Shown here one piece after another: positions 18,700 through 30,885 of a DNA stretch of 31,460 bases. Every line of letters begins with the position of its first letter. Within the stretch, counting starts at the first letter, position 1. The notes under the pieces were generated by a model that was given only the letters and a program-made list of their open reading frames with translations, searched no databases and was not told the origin of the DNA. The stretch is from Hofstenia miamia (Eukaryota > Xenacoelomorpha > Acoela), in assembly GCA_004352715.1 (NCBI GenBank), contig SCFE01000009.1, positions 92,649 to 124,108 on the forward strand, read 5' to 3'. The position numbers were made by a program, and so were the translations under genes.

Positions 18700-21119
18700 C
18701 TTCCACTTTTCCTAATTGTTTAACCACTCATTAGTGAAATAAATATTTCTAAAGATCAAAAATTAACACCTATTTCTCGCAACAATATACTATATTATTA
18801 TAAAATCAATACAATTTGACGCTTTCAACAGCGTAAATTATTGCAAAAAATATAGATTCACACCCATTCTCAACAAAGGAATAAGTAATTAACTAATGTA
18901 TTTCCCCGATATTTTAGCTTTTCAAAAAATACAGGAAATGCAAGTGGCGGTGTTAAGGGTATTGTTAAATAAATTGCGCCAAGCGCTTATTTGAATTACT
19001 ACATTAAGTGAATCAACACAGCAACCTTCCCTCTAATTGATATAAACCTAGTTTAAAGGAGTCCTATTGAATTAGGCCATTAACTAAAGCGATTTTGGAA
19101 AATCATTATTGCTTTAATTGAATAAATTACGTAAAGGAACGCGTATGGATTGGGGAACAGAATCCTGAAAACTATGTCTTAATGATAAGAGTCTGCACCA
19201 TACAATGAAAATTAATGCTCTATTAAACATTTGTTTTTCAACAATGTGCACTAGAAAACCCCAAATAATTACTTTAATAAAGACTTTTCAATGAGCCTGG
19301 ATTTCAAAGAAATATGGCGCATTTAAGCCTTTGATAGTAAAGATGTCAATTTTTTGTCTAATTCTAAAGAGTTTCGTTATAGTTTTACAAATCCATAAGT
19401 TTATATCAGCATATGCTTTTTACCAATATCTTTCTATGCCTTTTAGTTTTTGTTCACAATGCATAACTGTGATGACCCAAGTTCGAATAAAAATTTGACA
19501 AAAAAATCCTGAGGCTATCCCAGTGCGTTTTTTGCTAAATTTTACTAGGCTAGATTTCAGCAAAATATTTCATCAAATATCAAATACTTAGATTTTGAGT
19601 ATTCTTAAGCCAAGTTAGAATTACTTGAATTTCTTAGAAAACCTTTACTGAAGTTGGGAAAATATGAATTAACCACAATTTTCCTGTTCTTTCTATATAA
19701 AAATCATAATAATAAACGTCTTACTCTTTAGGAAATTCATACTTACAATACTTAATGAAATATAATATAGTTTTTTGGAATTTTTTTGCAAATAATATTT
19801 GGATTAAACGTTAATTTGCCTTATATTCCTGGAACAGGGATATAAATTGAAACTCTTTCTCAAAAAAGCCTTAATCTTAAAGACTTAAACTTAAGCGTAT
19901 TATTATGCAGCATTTTTAGATGAACAAAATGTTCATAAATTAATACTCAAACTATATATCATTCAGATTCATAGATCTCCAATTAGCATTCTACAATACA
20001 TATGTTTGTAAGGATCCATATGAAGTATATATAATTTCAAAACTTGATATTTGTGATTTTATTCTTACTCTTTGGTAACATTTTCAAATGCCATCCGGCA
20101 AGATAGGCTTTTGGCGACTCTGCAAATGTTGATTGATGCTTCACCAAAACATTACTCCCCAATTTTCAAATTTTGCCATTCCTATATGCCGACATGTGTA
20201 CAGAAATAAATGCTACAGATATATGTTAATAAAAATATCCACTTTTGGTTCTGCAATTTTTCAAAGACTATTTCGTCTTAGCAGAATAGATTTGTCATGA
20301 CTAGAAATTCAAATGTCTGTGTGAATTTTAATAATAAGAAATACTTGGAGTTCTAAGAAGACTAGTTGTGATTTTTTAAGACCATTTCAAGTAGGATTTG
20401 AAGATCGTGGTTGGAAAGAAACAACCGCCTTATGCAGGAAGTTCCTAAATTGTTACTAACAATAAACAATGCTAATAGATATTGTGTATTAAGAATGCAA
20501 CAATAAATACACAAAAGATTACATACAAGAGCTCTCTAACTTTAAAATACTGTAGTAAATTATGTTCATTGCAGGTTGAGATTTTGTAGCAAAATCATCC
20601 AAATCTAATGATCGATCCAGCATCTTATCTATTCTAGTATGTATTACTGTAGTTTAGTTGCAGTTGGATACTGCCGTTTCAAATATTATTTGTAAACGCT
20701 TTTTTGAATCTCAATTAATTGTAACATTTTCAATTTAACACAGTTGATGTATGACTATATGGCCGTCAATGGTAAGAAAATTATGGTTAATGGTTGTGGC
20801 CAGGGAGGTCAATGATAGCAGATATACACGGTGGAATACAAACATTTTATAATGGTTTTTCACCTTAAATTAAAAATTTACTTGATTAAAGCAATAAGTT
20901 ATCCACTCATTAGAAATATAGCTAATGTCATATTCGCATTTCAAATATACAAAGAATACCGAAAATTGAAAATGTGGTAAATTCTGGAATTACTGTTTAT
21001 TAGTAGGGACGTCTTTAATGCTTTGCAATTAGATTATAATAATAATTTAATAAAAACTGATCTCTTCTATTTTCGCTATTTATTATTTTTCAAATGTTAA
21101 ATAAACTTTTTTTACTTGT
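18700..21119. other. AT-rich DNA without recognised gene
   Basis: No open frame or motif is worth calling. A somewhat GC-richer stretch near 20760-20850 is not recognisable as coding in any frame. Confidence 0.55.
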
Positions 21120-21150
21120 ATATATCATATATGATTTATATATGATATGT
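21120..21150. repeat. Short AT palindromes
   Basis: TATATCATATATGATTTATA followed by TATGATATG contains overlapping self-complementary ATATCATATATGAT arms. It is probably part of ordinary AT-rich low complexity. Confidence 0.5.
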
Positions 21151-21210
21151 TAGGTAAACAAAATATGCATATGGTAAATAATTGGAGGCATCACTCGATG
21201 TGTTGGACAG

Positions 21211-22128
21211 TTATCGGTTATTCACAGCTGTATTGAACTTATTCACTTCTTCTCGTTTATTTTTATAATGCATAAAGAGAAATGGTAGTGCACTACGATA
21301 ATATTCTGCTATTATTTAAAAAAAACATAGCCGTTACAATTATTAAAACAGCTTACAACAAAATGTTCAAGAATGGGACAATTGTCGATTTAGTCTTAGT
21401 GGCATTCAGGGTAGGGGCTGCAACTCGGATATTCGCGTTGTTTCAACCTCAAGTATACATTGTAGAATATTTTAGTGCGTTAAGAATCAATGCAAAATAC
21501 ACAATTGAACTCAAATACACTGCTTTTCATTGTTTTTGTAGAAGCTATGTACTTGATTTTCTCGGTTATTTTTTGTGATGTCCATATTTTAAATTTGTGT
21601 GCAACAGAGTTATACGTGAAGAACGTTTAGCTTTAGGTTTACATGAGTTGCGAATTTTCTGCAAATGTGTCAAGGCTGAATTTAACNTTATCGGTTATTC
21701 ACAGCTGTATTGAACTTATTCACTTCTTCTCGTTTATTTTTATAATGCATAAAGAGAAATGGTAGTGCACTACGATAATATTCTGCTATTATTTAAAAAA
21801 AAACATAGCCGTTACAATTATTAAAACAGCTTACAACAAAATGTTCAAGAATGGGACAATTGTCGATTTAGTCTTAGTGGCATTCAGGGTAGGGGCTGCA
21901 ACTCGGATATTCGCGTTGTTTCAACCTCAAGTATACATTGTAGAATATTTTAGTGCGTTAAGAATCAATGCAAAATACACAATTGAACTCAAATACACTG
22001 CTTTTCATTGTTTTTGTAGAAGCTATGTATTTGATTTTGTGTGCAACAGAGTTATACGTGAAGAACGTTTAGCTTTAGGTTTACTTGAGTTGCGAATTTT
22101 CTGCAAATGTGTCAAGGCTGAATTTAAC
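21211..22128. repeat. Direct duplication around single N (21686), probable haplotype overlap with a 34-bp indel
   Basis: The left copy 21211-21685 (475 bp) and right copy 21687-22128 (442 bp) are separated by a single n. The left copy has about 34 extra bases after TTGATTTT near 21555-21590, one A fewer in an A-run near 21322, and two substitutions. The right copy has a 101-codon open frame (21841-22146) that the 34-bp segment interrupts in the left copy. The frame has no recognisable domain, so I do not call it a gene. Confidence 0.9.
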
Positions 22129-22692
22129 CCTCTGACCTATTATTAAATTAACTGTTGTTCACTACAACTCATTTGTATCGATGAAAACATATGCTCAAAA
22201 AAGGTGCATGGTTTACTAACTGTTAGTGAAGACTCGAATAAATTCTTGTTGTGAATTAATATAACATTTGGAAGTTGATCCAGACAAAAAAAATCAAGTA
22301 GGTAAAAACATACCAGAGAAGGTGCTAATGATTTGTGTTTAATTCCGAAAACACCTCATTGAGTGAGACAGTTTTTGATAAAACACGGATCATTGACGTT
22401 TGAGAGTCATAAAAAATAATACACTAACAGCGTACAAAACCATTTTTTGTGAATCAAATTAAAAATTTTTGAATTGGTTTCCCACTATGAAATGCTTTTG
22501 CATTTACGGGACACCAACAACGATATATTTCACCTAATGAAACACTGATGGGTATTTTTCAACAGCTAGTTAATTTGAGGCCCTAAATGAAGACTGAATT
22601 GGCAAACATTCAAGAAAAACGGGGTCCTCAGTGCTTAGAATCGGGAAATTGGCCAAATTGTACACAGAATTAGAAAAATGGTACAAGAATTC
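22129..22692. other. Mostly unrecognised; possibly upstream part of the hAT relic
   Basis: The stretch just before 22693 is slightly GC-richer and has short broken frames (for example IGKLAKLYTELEKWYKN from about 22641). These could be decayed transposase, but I see no BED finger or catalytic motif. Confidence 0.4.
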
Positions 22693-22818
22693 TGCCCAAC
22701 AGTATCAGTAAATGTGGAAAGGCTATCTTAGTTGTACAAGGGAATTTTAGCAGAGGAATGAAATAAATTAACTGCAGAACATCCACTTCATATGCCTTTC
22801 TTAGTTTGCAGTCAATAA
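22693..22818 (+). pseudogene. hAT transposase C-terminal dimerisation domain relic
   Basis: One frame reads CPTVSVNVERLS, stop, LYKGILAEE, stop, NKLTAEH and then MPFLVCSQ, stop. This matches the end of hAT transposases (hATC region): the S-x-x-x-ERLFS box, the GxxxxxxRxxL segment and the final MxFL motif. The two internal stops (TAG at 22729, TGA near 22759) and missing upstream parts make it a dead copy. In active enzymes this region mediates dimerisation and catalysis. Whether it is the source of the nearby hAT-type MITEs cannot be told. Confidence 0.65.
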
Positions 22819-24064
22819 ATATTTTTGCATATTTTTTGTATTTAAGTGCACATTATACATCTTTTAGAGCTATAGCCATAAATGCATTCGAAACTAGTAG
22901 TCCCTACTGCATATGCTTATTTATTAATCCAAGATAACAACACCTTAATGTAGCATGTGTTGTCTACATACAGTAACAGATATGATTCACTTCAAAACAC
23001 ATTTGTATTATCGAAAAAACACTGAAGCCAAAACTCTCGCCTGTTCTCATGGCTCTTCCTTCTCAAATGAAAATTAACAATAACGATAGAGCCATATACC
23101 AAGTGAGTGCTTCTATGATGTGATGACGTTGTATATGCTGCATATCATTATGTGTAAATGATTTTTAAAAATGGTAGACATATTTCTAAATGTATTGCTA
23201 AGTGTATTTTAGTCTGGTAATAGTTCGACCTGATATATTGTATATTAGGTTAATGCTGTTGCCCGAGGGATAAATACTTATCCTTTGGAAGGAAAATACT
23301 CCCCTTACCCTCTCAAATACTCCGTAGATTCTTTTCTATGTTTATGTTGTAGTACAAAATTTGGAAGTTAGTAGCTATTGTACAAAATTACAACAGCTGC
23401 CAGGCCCAATTGCTCTAGGAAAGGCAGAATTGAAGCTATCAAACCACTTTCGATATTATTTTAATTATTAATGAATTTGCCATCACAAATTTTAAAATAT
23501 GCCTGGGTTACTTATATTAGAGAAGCGTAAATGAATCAAAAGATCAATGACCTAATTTTTCATAGTAATTTTTTAGATCATCCATTAAAAGTATTGATCA
23601 TGGAAGCATTTATAATTGTAATTTAGCCATATATTGAAGAGAATGAATGCTTCAGTTTAGGATAAAGGTCTGGTATATAAATCTCAAGCTGATTTAAAAA
23701 AATTGTTGTACTCCATACAATTACATCATAATTAAGTTAAAAGCTTCCTGTATTTATATTCAAATTATGTTTGAATGAATGGTAATAATAAATAGAATAA
23801 TGGATAACTTTTCAATCAAAATATGGCATTAGCAACATAATTTTGAAATTTGTCATTTTGGTGATATATTAACAAATAAAGTTATACAACAATCATTTCG
23901 TTTAAACTTCCCTTGATTGAGACTATTTGAGCATCAAGCATATCAGGGTATTGACAAGTATTGCAATTATCAAGTATCAAGTTGTCAAAAACTTTAACAA
24001 TTTCTTCTAAAAGCGTATTATCAAGTATTCAGAAAAACTAGTAATTTAAGTAGTTTTTACAATG
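22819..24064. other. AT-rich DNA without recognised gene
   Basis: No coding motif recognised on either strand. Confidence 0.55.

Positions 24065-24109
<45 letters not shown>
24065..24109. repeat. (TCA)15 microsatellite
   Basis: Fifteen perfect TCA units (45 bp) lie in an AT-rich context with no surrounding open frame, so it is unlikely to encode a homopolymer. Confidence 0.97.
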
Positions 24110-25409
24110 ATAATAGTTGTAGTTATAAAAAAATACAAAAGTTGTTCAGGAGTTTATGGATTTAGTTTCAATTGAAATAGGCCTAAGATTGGTTCTGCCT
24201 CACTAAAAGTTTTTCAACCGAAGCTGTTATAGCTGGTACAGACAAAAGTTGTAGAATTGCTGCTCATTTCAAATTTGGCGTCTACAGAAGAAAAAATATA
24301 TTTGAATCAAATTAGAGAAAACCCTATCTCAAGAACCTAACATATCACTCAGTTAAAACATCAAAATATTCGCAGGTATTTCTGAGAAACATCAAGTATG
24401 TATGAGGTATATACTACAAAAATTCAAAGTATTTAAATACCTAAAACATTGCCAATATTTTTGAGCGCTTCTTTGGTTATAAGTAAAGCCTCAGCATATT
24501 TCGTTAACGACTCTTTGCGTCATATACACAGTAGTTTGAAGAAAAACGACTAACTGGGCCAGTCAAAGACCTAAAAATATTGTGTGACTGCATTGGCTTC
24601 TTTGCAGCTTGTCGAGAAATCTTCAATGCATTATTGCAACTAGGGCAACCACTGAGACATTTTTTAGCATCCTTCTCTCATTTAACGTCTTTGTTCTGAC
24701 CTAAAATCACTCTTTCTGTTCATAATTACATGTCTGCGATGTGTGTTTCCGAGAAATATACATGAAGGATGTATCCTTATATAAAATAAATGCACATACA
24801 TTGCGTAAATTATTACCTTTCTCTGAATTTATATCATAATTTGTGTGGATGCACATAATCAGATTACAGTAGATGTACGTGAGACTTGGTATCCACAGGC
24901 ATCCCTGGTCGGTTTTTAATACATTAAGCCTAGATTGAATTTGTGTGCTTATACTTTCGGACACACCTTTGATTCTGTGTGATTTTTACAATTTTGCATA
25001 TGGATTTTACTTTCGGTGATATACATGAAATTTCTATTGAAACGTGAGGTTATATTGAAGTCTTCCTGGACCTGGGCTGGGCTAATCCTTTGGGAATTTT
25101 ATCAGCCTAGGCATTCTACATTTCATTAAGCTAGAGTATAAACTGTTGTGTTACAGTTTGATATAAATAAAACCCCCGAAGCAAAAAATCCAGATGCAAC
25201 TAGATAGAAAAGACAAAATGCGTTGCCAGTAGGAGTGAACTCAATATCCGTAGTAAATTATTCGCACATGAACTTTACGTATGGATGTAATTTAAAAGCA
25301 AATGAAATGATTTAACCACTGTTGACAGTGGCACACTATGGTTTTTTTATATTGTAATCCTAATGAGTTTCCACACTGGCTTATTGCTGAGAACGCAGAA
25401 TGGTGACTG
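24110..25409. other. AT-rich DNA without recognised gene
   Basis: No gene recognised. The 24480-24720 region is less AT-rich but broken by stops in all frames I read. Confidence 0.55.
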
Positions 25410-26734
25410 AACCCTTGACTCAGATTTTGAATCTAAGCCTGAAAAATGAAACCTTCTCTGTAATGTAGAAAATAGACAAATTCATTCCAGGTGCTAAAGT
25501 GACTAAACAAACACAGCCAAAAAACACCGCCGTGTATCTATTACCAACATAGTTGCAAGATGTGCTGAGATCATCATAAAAACTAACTTTAATCAACTCT
25601 ACCAATCGTTTTTATCAGAAAATCAATTTGCATTTAGGAAATTTGGTTCAACTACTGCTGCTGGCATCAAAATTATCACGGATACTCATAATTTGAGCCA
25701 ACACTATGATTACGTCCGCATCATAGCTTTGGAAATGTCTAAAGCATTAACAGACTTTCACATAGAAGTATCCTTTCAGGGTTAACCTGCATCTTCCCTA
25801 CTGTAAATCCGTTTGTTACTAACTGGGCAATCAATTTCCTGACAGGAAGAAGGCATTACACTTCTGTTGGTGGTGAAGTTTCAAAGCTTCGTACAACTAA
25901 CACAGATGTCCCTCAAGGCACTGTTGGAGAACATACATATTATAATATTGCAGTTAATGAGGTTGACGCTAGTTACAATAATGTAAAACAACTATTTTAG
26001 CTGATGACAACTCTGATGTTGTTGATGGTTATTCGATAAAAATGATAGAGCAGCTGAGATTATTGACAACTTAGAAGAACAATTTAAAAAGTAAAATTTG
26101 AAGCTCAATGTAGAAAAACCTAAAAAAAATCATCTTTGCCCGTCACAATGCTAGAGCTATCCCAGAAATCAATGAGATCAAGCGGACTTCATCTCTCAGG
26201 GTTCTAGGTATTTAATTTGATGCTAAGATGAATTTTAATACACATATTAGTAAAACCATAGCCTGTGCAACATCCACACTTTTCCTTTTACAAAGACTAA
26301 AGCATCTGAGTTTTCATAAAGATGAACTGGAAACTGTATAATTCCTTAGTGCTAAGTAAAATCACTTATGGATGTTCCATTTGGAGAGGGATTAGCAAGC
26401 AAAATGAGAACAAAATTGATAAACTGCAGAGAAAGGCCGTAAGATTAGGATTTATTGATAAATACCCCCGTATTAGAGATCATATAAAGATGGTAGATGC
26501 GAAGCTCTTCAAGAACATAAATGATTCAGATGGTAAACATCCTTTACGTTCTTTCATGCTCATTAGAGCCAACTATGCAGAAAGTAAATTACGCAGCAGA
26601 CATGTGATTGGTGGAGCATCAGTCAGTTTATTCTCACACAGACACTTGCGATATTATTAAAGATTCATTTGAGCTATATTTTTTATTATAGATGGTAATC
26701 TATAATTCAATAAAAGTTTTGTCTTATCTTATCT
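25410..26734 (+). mobile_element. CR1/L2/jockey-type LINE pseudogene with (TCTTA)-like tail
   Basis: A 5'-truncated plus-strand LINE, distinct from family A. In order it shows SITNIVARCAEIIIKTNFN and SENQFAFRKFGSTTAA (25540-25665), ALEMSKALTDFH (first palm block), DVPQGTV near 25907, an ADDNSDVVDG trace (25999-26028), LNVEKP near 26105, and an intact C-terminal frame from 26322 with LYNSLVLSKITYGCSIW and KIDKLQRKAVRLG. It ends with AATAAA (26709-26714) and TCTTATCTTATCT (26722-26734), a short-repeat 3' tail of the sort CR1/L2-like elements carry instead of poly(A). Frameshifts and stops are frequent before 26300. Confidence 0.85.
26322..26660 (+). pseudogene. LINE RT C-terminal open frame (112 codons)
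   Basis: This is the longest intact piece of the LINE: MNWKLYNSLVLSKITYGCSI, the W-R-G-I-S segment, KIDKLQRKAVRLGFIDKYPR, a helix with AKLFKNINDSDGKHPL, and a C-terminal RSxxxR tail ending LFSHRHLRYY. It is the thumb/C-terminal region. The apparent Met start is not a real start: coding similarity continues upstream in the same phase (LQRLKHLSFHKDE). Confidence 0.8.
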
Positions 26735-27899
26735 ACAGCTTCACAACAAACTTCATATGGTATTCACGTCTTCACAAAGAATAAGACGATTGTTTTGGAT
26801 GTCTTGCACGCTTTATCAAAATAGACAAATAGGGCACTGGGAAGGATCTAAGGCAATGGGATTTACTAAATATTTCAGAGGGTCTTGAACAAGGCGGGAA
26901 ATGGTTTGGTTCGGTCCAGTCTGGTTTTAGTATTTATGGATAGAAGTAAAGAATCCTATAAATGACTCTGTGTAAATAAAATTGATAAATGTTTCTTATT
27001 TTTCCAACAAAATACGGCTTTGGTTTTATTCAACAACATAAAACTGAATTAAGCATTGCCTGTTCCGAAAAAATGACTTTATGTTACTTGGCGACTAAAA
27101 GATAAACTATATTAACAAAATTCAAAAAAAGTATGATAAAAATTGATCTTTTCTAAGCACATGTGATCTGAAAATGTCCAATACACATACACTGACTAAA
27201 ACTAGTAGGATTAATTGATTATAGAGTATTATCAAAAATTATTTGTAGAAATACTTTACAGCAAAATGTCCTTCCTCTGATCCCTGTATTACAAATATCA
27301 TTCTTACAAAATATCAGATTACGAAATAATTTAATGGGAAACATCATTTTAATGATTTTTTAGTACTACAATCATTAATATTTTTAAAATGTCATGAAAT
27401 TGGGCCAAGTGTCAACATATAACAATCATTAGGGGCACTATTCTATATAACAGTAGGGTCGCTTTAGTGCCACCCTGGGTTTTTTCCTCAATATATTTTC
27501 GCCATTCAAAACTATGAAATGATGAAAGCAATTACTCATTAAAAACAAATAAAACTAGAGACCTTTCGAAAATTTCATCCTGGCTATTAATGGAAACCGC
27601 AAGTTCTATTGAAAGCGTCTACATTTTTTAATGAAGGTATAAAAAACAACAGTTTTCTTGACTACCTTAAGCAAACATTGTTTCACCTGTTTTTAACCTC
27701 TAGAGGGTCTCTTAATTTATCAAAATGCGCGTATAGCTAATGATGGAAACTTCATTGGTAAGTACCTATTTGATAACAAAACTTTGTTAATTGCGTTTGT
27801 ATTAAAAAAGGTTCTATTTTTGCTTCGGATATATCTTACAAAGGTGGACAATATGAGCGCGTAAAATTACGCCATGGGCGCTCAGGCACAAACTAGACG
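26735..27899. other. AT-rich DNA without recognised gene
   Basis: Nothing recognised. A GC-richer patch near 27850-27900 directly precedes the LINE scrap. Confidence 0.55.
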
Positions 27900-28025
27900 A
27901 GAGCGTACGTGTACGCTGTAGACGCAGTGAGGTTTAAGAAAAATGACCATATATGCACTAACAACTATTCATCGATTTCAATTACATTCCTATTAATTAA
28001 AATTTTTGAAAGGCTCTTAAGTAAC
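27900..28025 (+). pseudogene. LINE reverse transcriptase scrap
   Basis: The frame from 27909 reads FKKNDHICTNNYSSISITFL, then LIKIFERLLSNQ. This corresponds to the start of LINE RT (usual form KKGDxxxxxNYRPISILPxxSKIFERLL). It stops exactly where a hAT-type terminal repeat begins at 28026, and no RT continuation was found after 28354. Confidence 0.65.
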
Positions 28026-28354
28026 CAATGGTTTTCAACCTTTCTTGGATGGCAGACCCTTAATGCTATCTCCAATGTGGTAGCGACCCCCCACCTCACC
28101 CTTCCAATTAAATATTTTTATCTTGTCAAAATACTTGTAAAGTAGAATTGTCGTCAACTTCCTCAAAATTTAAGCTATTTGGACAATTTTGGTATCATTT
28201 TAAACGTATTTTTCAGTTAAAAGAATCAAGCTTTTGATTCAGTCAAATTTGACTGATTTATTGAAAAAATGCATAATTCCGAAAAACTAGGTGACCCCTG
28301 GCAAATTGTAATTCGATCTCTAAATGGTTGGGACCCACAGGTTGAGAGCCGCTT
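28026..28354. mobile_element. hAT-type MITE with the CAGTGGTTCTCAACCT-like end
   Basis: The left end CAATGGTTTTCAACCT and the reverse complement of the right end, AAGCGGCTCTCAACCT, are both variants of the widespread hAT terminus CAGTGGTTCTCAACCT. Internal GACCC-rich segments near both ends (GCGACCCCCC near 28082; GGGACCCACAGG near 28330) are typical of such elements. About 329 bp, no transposase. A duplication is uncertain: CTTAAGTA (28016-28023) and CTTATGTA (28352-28359) agree at 7 of 8 positions but overlap the proposed right end. Confidence 0.72.
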
Positions 28355-30814
28355 ATGTATGTGCTAAGCGTTATTCATGTGTCTAGAGTCGGTGAATTTT
28401 TACTAATGTACTACTTCCAAATAATTCCCCGGTCCGAAAACGCCCGTCTTTCCTGTTCTCATATTTAAGGATTTTAGTCAATGGGATTATTTATTTCCAA
28501 GACATTACATCATACCAATGAACGGTAATATCTGACATCATTATTACCAATTATATTATTTTTGTAGTCTTAGTGTTTATTGGAGAAAATTCTGCGGATA
28601 ATAAGAAGAAGTGTTCTAAATGTTGTTTGGTTTTCATGAATTGCACTGTGGCCTAAGAAAAGTGTTGAATCCATGTATAGATTACATATTCCGAATTCAT
28701 GTTTTTGTCTGAATGACACCCACATTTTCAGTATTTTGATCCACGATGTACATGAGTTTTAAGTTTCAAAGAGGTGTTATTCTTACCAGTAATTTACCTG
28801 GTTGTATTTCTATAAACTAATTATGCTGTAATATACATAATATTTATTTCTGCAGGAAAGAGACGAAGAATAAACTATACAATGAACGTTATTGGGCCAC
28901 ATTATTGAGAAAATAATTTTTGGTAGGCGTCACCTTCCTTATCGAAGATTTTAGTGTGTTAACTTTCGAATTTATACAAATATTTTTAATCTCATCAGTC
29001 TAGTTTAGGAAAATTTTCTATCTGCAAAGAATAGATTAAAAAATATGCGCGAGTACGAACATTGTATCAAGTACAAATTAATGAAAACAAACAAGATTTA
29101 TCATTTTTGCACCTAAAAATTACTGATAACGCTGCGTAGAACGTGAACAAAAAGACAAGGCGGACAAATGTTTACTAAGAATGTGCTAGTGGCAATGTGC
29201 TAATAATTTTACAACTATAGAATAGCTAAAGCTAAGGAGCAATGGGAATCGAATTTGTAAAACTTTTCGTCGTCAAATAATTGCAGAAAAAGTATTTTAT
29301 ACCAGCTATTTTCACTAAGGATATGTACGATCAAAAGGCAACCTTTATAACTCGAGAGATTTTTTCTTCCCTTAATTGAATGACCAAAAAAAATATGGGC
29401 TTTGTGGTGTACGCAACGAATTTAAAATTCTACCAACACAACATGTTCTCAGATTTAAGTGACGTTTTACTTAAGAGGCTTCTAACAGTATTAAAATGGA
29501 CAATAGACGTCTGCACAAAGATCTCATACTAGCATATAAGCATTATAGTATTTCCGCATCAATTATATGTGTTTAATATCCTGGAAACGATTGTCCCTTA
29601 TAATATCCTTTAATGATTTCGAATGTAAACAAAATAAGAACAAATAAATGTATCTACAATAAGTTTCGCATAAAGATCATGAATAAATTATATATTAATG
29701 TGTCATTCGAAACTAGAACGAGTTACTAAGGTAATTACAAAATATCACAGATATTAAACTGTTCAAAAAGTACCTCAAATTGTATTTATTGAAACAAAAA
29801 TTCATAATAGGCGGATCATAGCCTGGCATAAATAATATAAAAATAACTACAGAACAATACACAACGAACAGTCATAGCTCTAGAATTTTGTGTTTTTTAA
29901 TTATCCTAAGCTATTCACATTATAATCAGGCGAAATTGTAGAATAATATGTGAGCAAAGAAAATACATGAAAAAATACACATCTCATTGTTTCAAAAAAA
30001 TCTCAACTCAAAACTTTACAACACACTGGCCTTGATGAGTTTCTGAAATGTTACTGCTACTTTGAGAATAAAATCCAAAACTAAATTTTAACTATACACA
30101 TGTATATTTGACACTACAATTTTCATAAACTGCTGAAATAGACTATCAGCAGTAAATAGAACGAACCTTTTTCTAGAATTGATATCAATATGAATTACAA
30201 TCTGACTTATAACATCCTTACCTCAATGCACTGTTATTGTATGTGATACTACATTTTTAGTAGAAAAAATTTCATTTGTTCTTTAGTCACAACTAACACC
30301 CACTGTAAATTTTATCTATTAAATAAAATTTCACAATATGTGGAGCTTGAAATAACATAGAAGTGACATTTCCTAGTTAAATCGGAACTATTGGTATGCG
30401 TTTTGACAAAACAAAACCTTTTTGTTTGAATGTGCTGTGATTGATCAAGTGCAAAATTGAAATTTATTACTGTATTAAAACGTAAATGCGAGTGCATTCT
30501 AGTCTATTCTCAGCTTGGCTTCTACAGAATTATGTCCAGCATGTTAGCAAAAATTTGAATACATGGAATTTACATTCATTATTTTAATGGCCTAAAGCTT
30601 CTGTATGAACTAAATTTTGGCTTTTTTAGTAACAACGTTAAGTTTTTGATATTTCTTAATGGATATTTCTACTTTCAGACTACTAATTATTACACTTGAT
30701 TTGGGAGATTCGAATCTGAGTTAAAGTATGTGCTCTATAAATTAGTAATATTTTAGTGCCTAACTCGAACTTATTGAGTTTGAAATAAAAGAGCAATCAT
30801 ATCTATTTTTCACA
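28355..30814. other. AT-rich DNA without recognised gene
   Basis: No gene, RNA gene or transposon recognised. A B-box-like GATTCGAATCTC occurs on the minus strand near 30707-30718 without an A box. Confidence 0.55.
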
Positions 30815-30885
30815 ACATTTTACAATCGATTGAATCAAATACTTTAGAAATATCTATCTCTAGGAATGATAGTAGAAAATTCGTT
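30815..30885 (-). pseudogene. Possible LINE reverse transcriptase scrap
   Basis: The minus-strand frame near 30880-30815 reads EIDISKVFDSIDCKML, close to the first palm block of LINE RT (LDLSKAFDSIDHxxL). Flanking sequence gives no further motif, so this is a short relic or a coincidence. Confidence 0.45.

Noticed and set aside
18441-18734. Plus-strand 97-codon frame
   Set aside because: Antisense shadow of the better-supported minus-strand frame.
21282-22146. Repeated plus-strand frames of 98 and 101 codons as a duplicated gene
   Set aside because: Same block duplicated around the N, no recognisable domain, and one copy is interrupted by 34 bp.
24065-24109. (TCA)15 as a coded Ser, His or Ile run
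   Set aside because: No open frame of useful length surrounds it.
25420-25605. Minus-strand 61-codon frame
   Set aside because: Antisense shadow of the LINE that reads on the plus strand.
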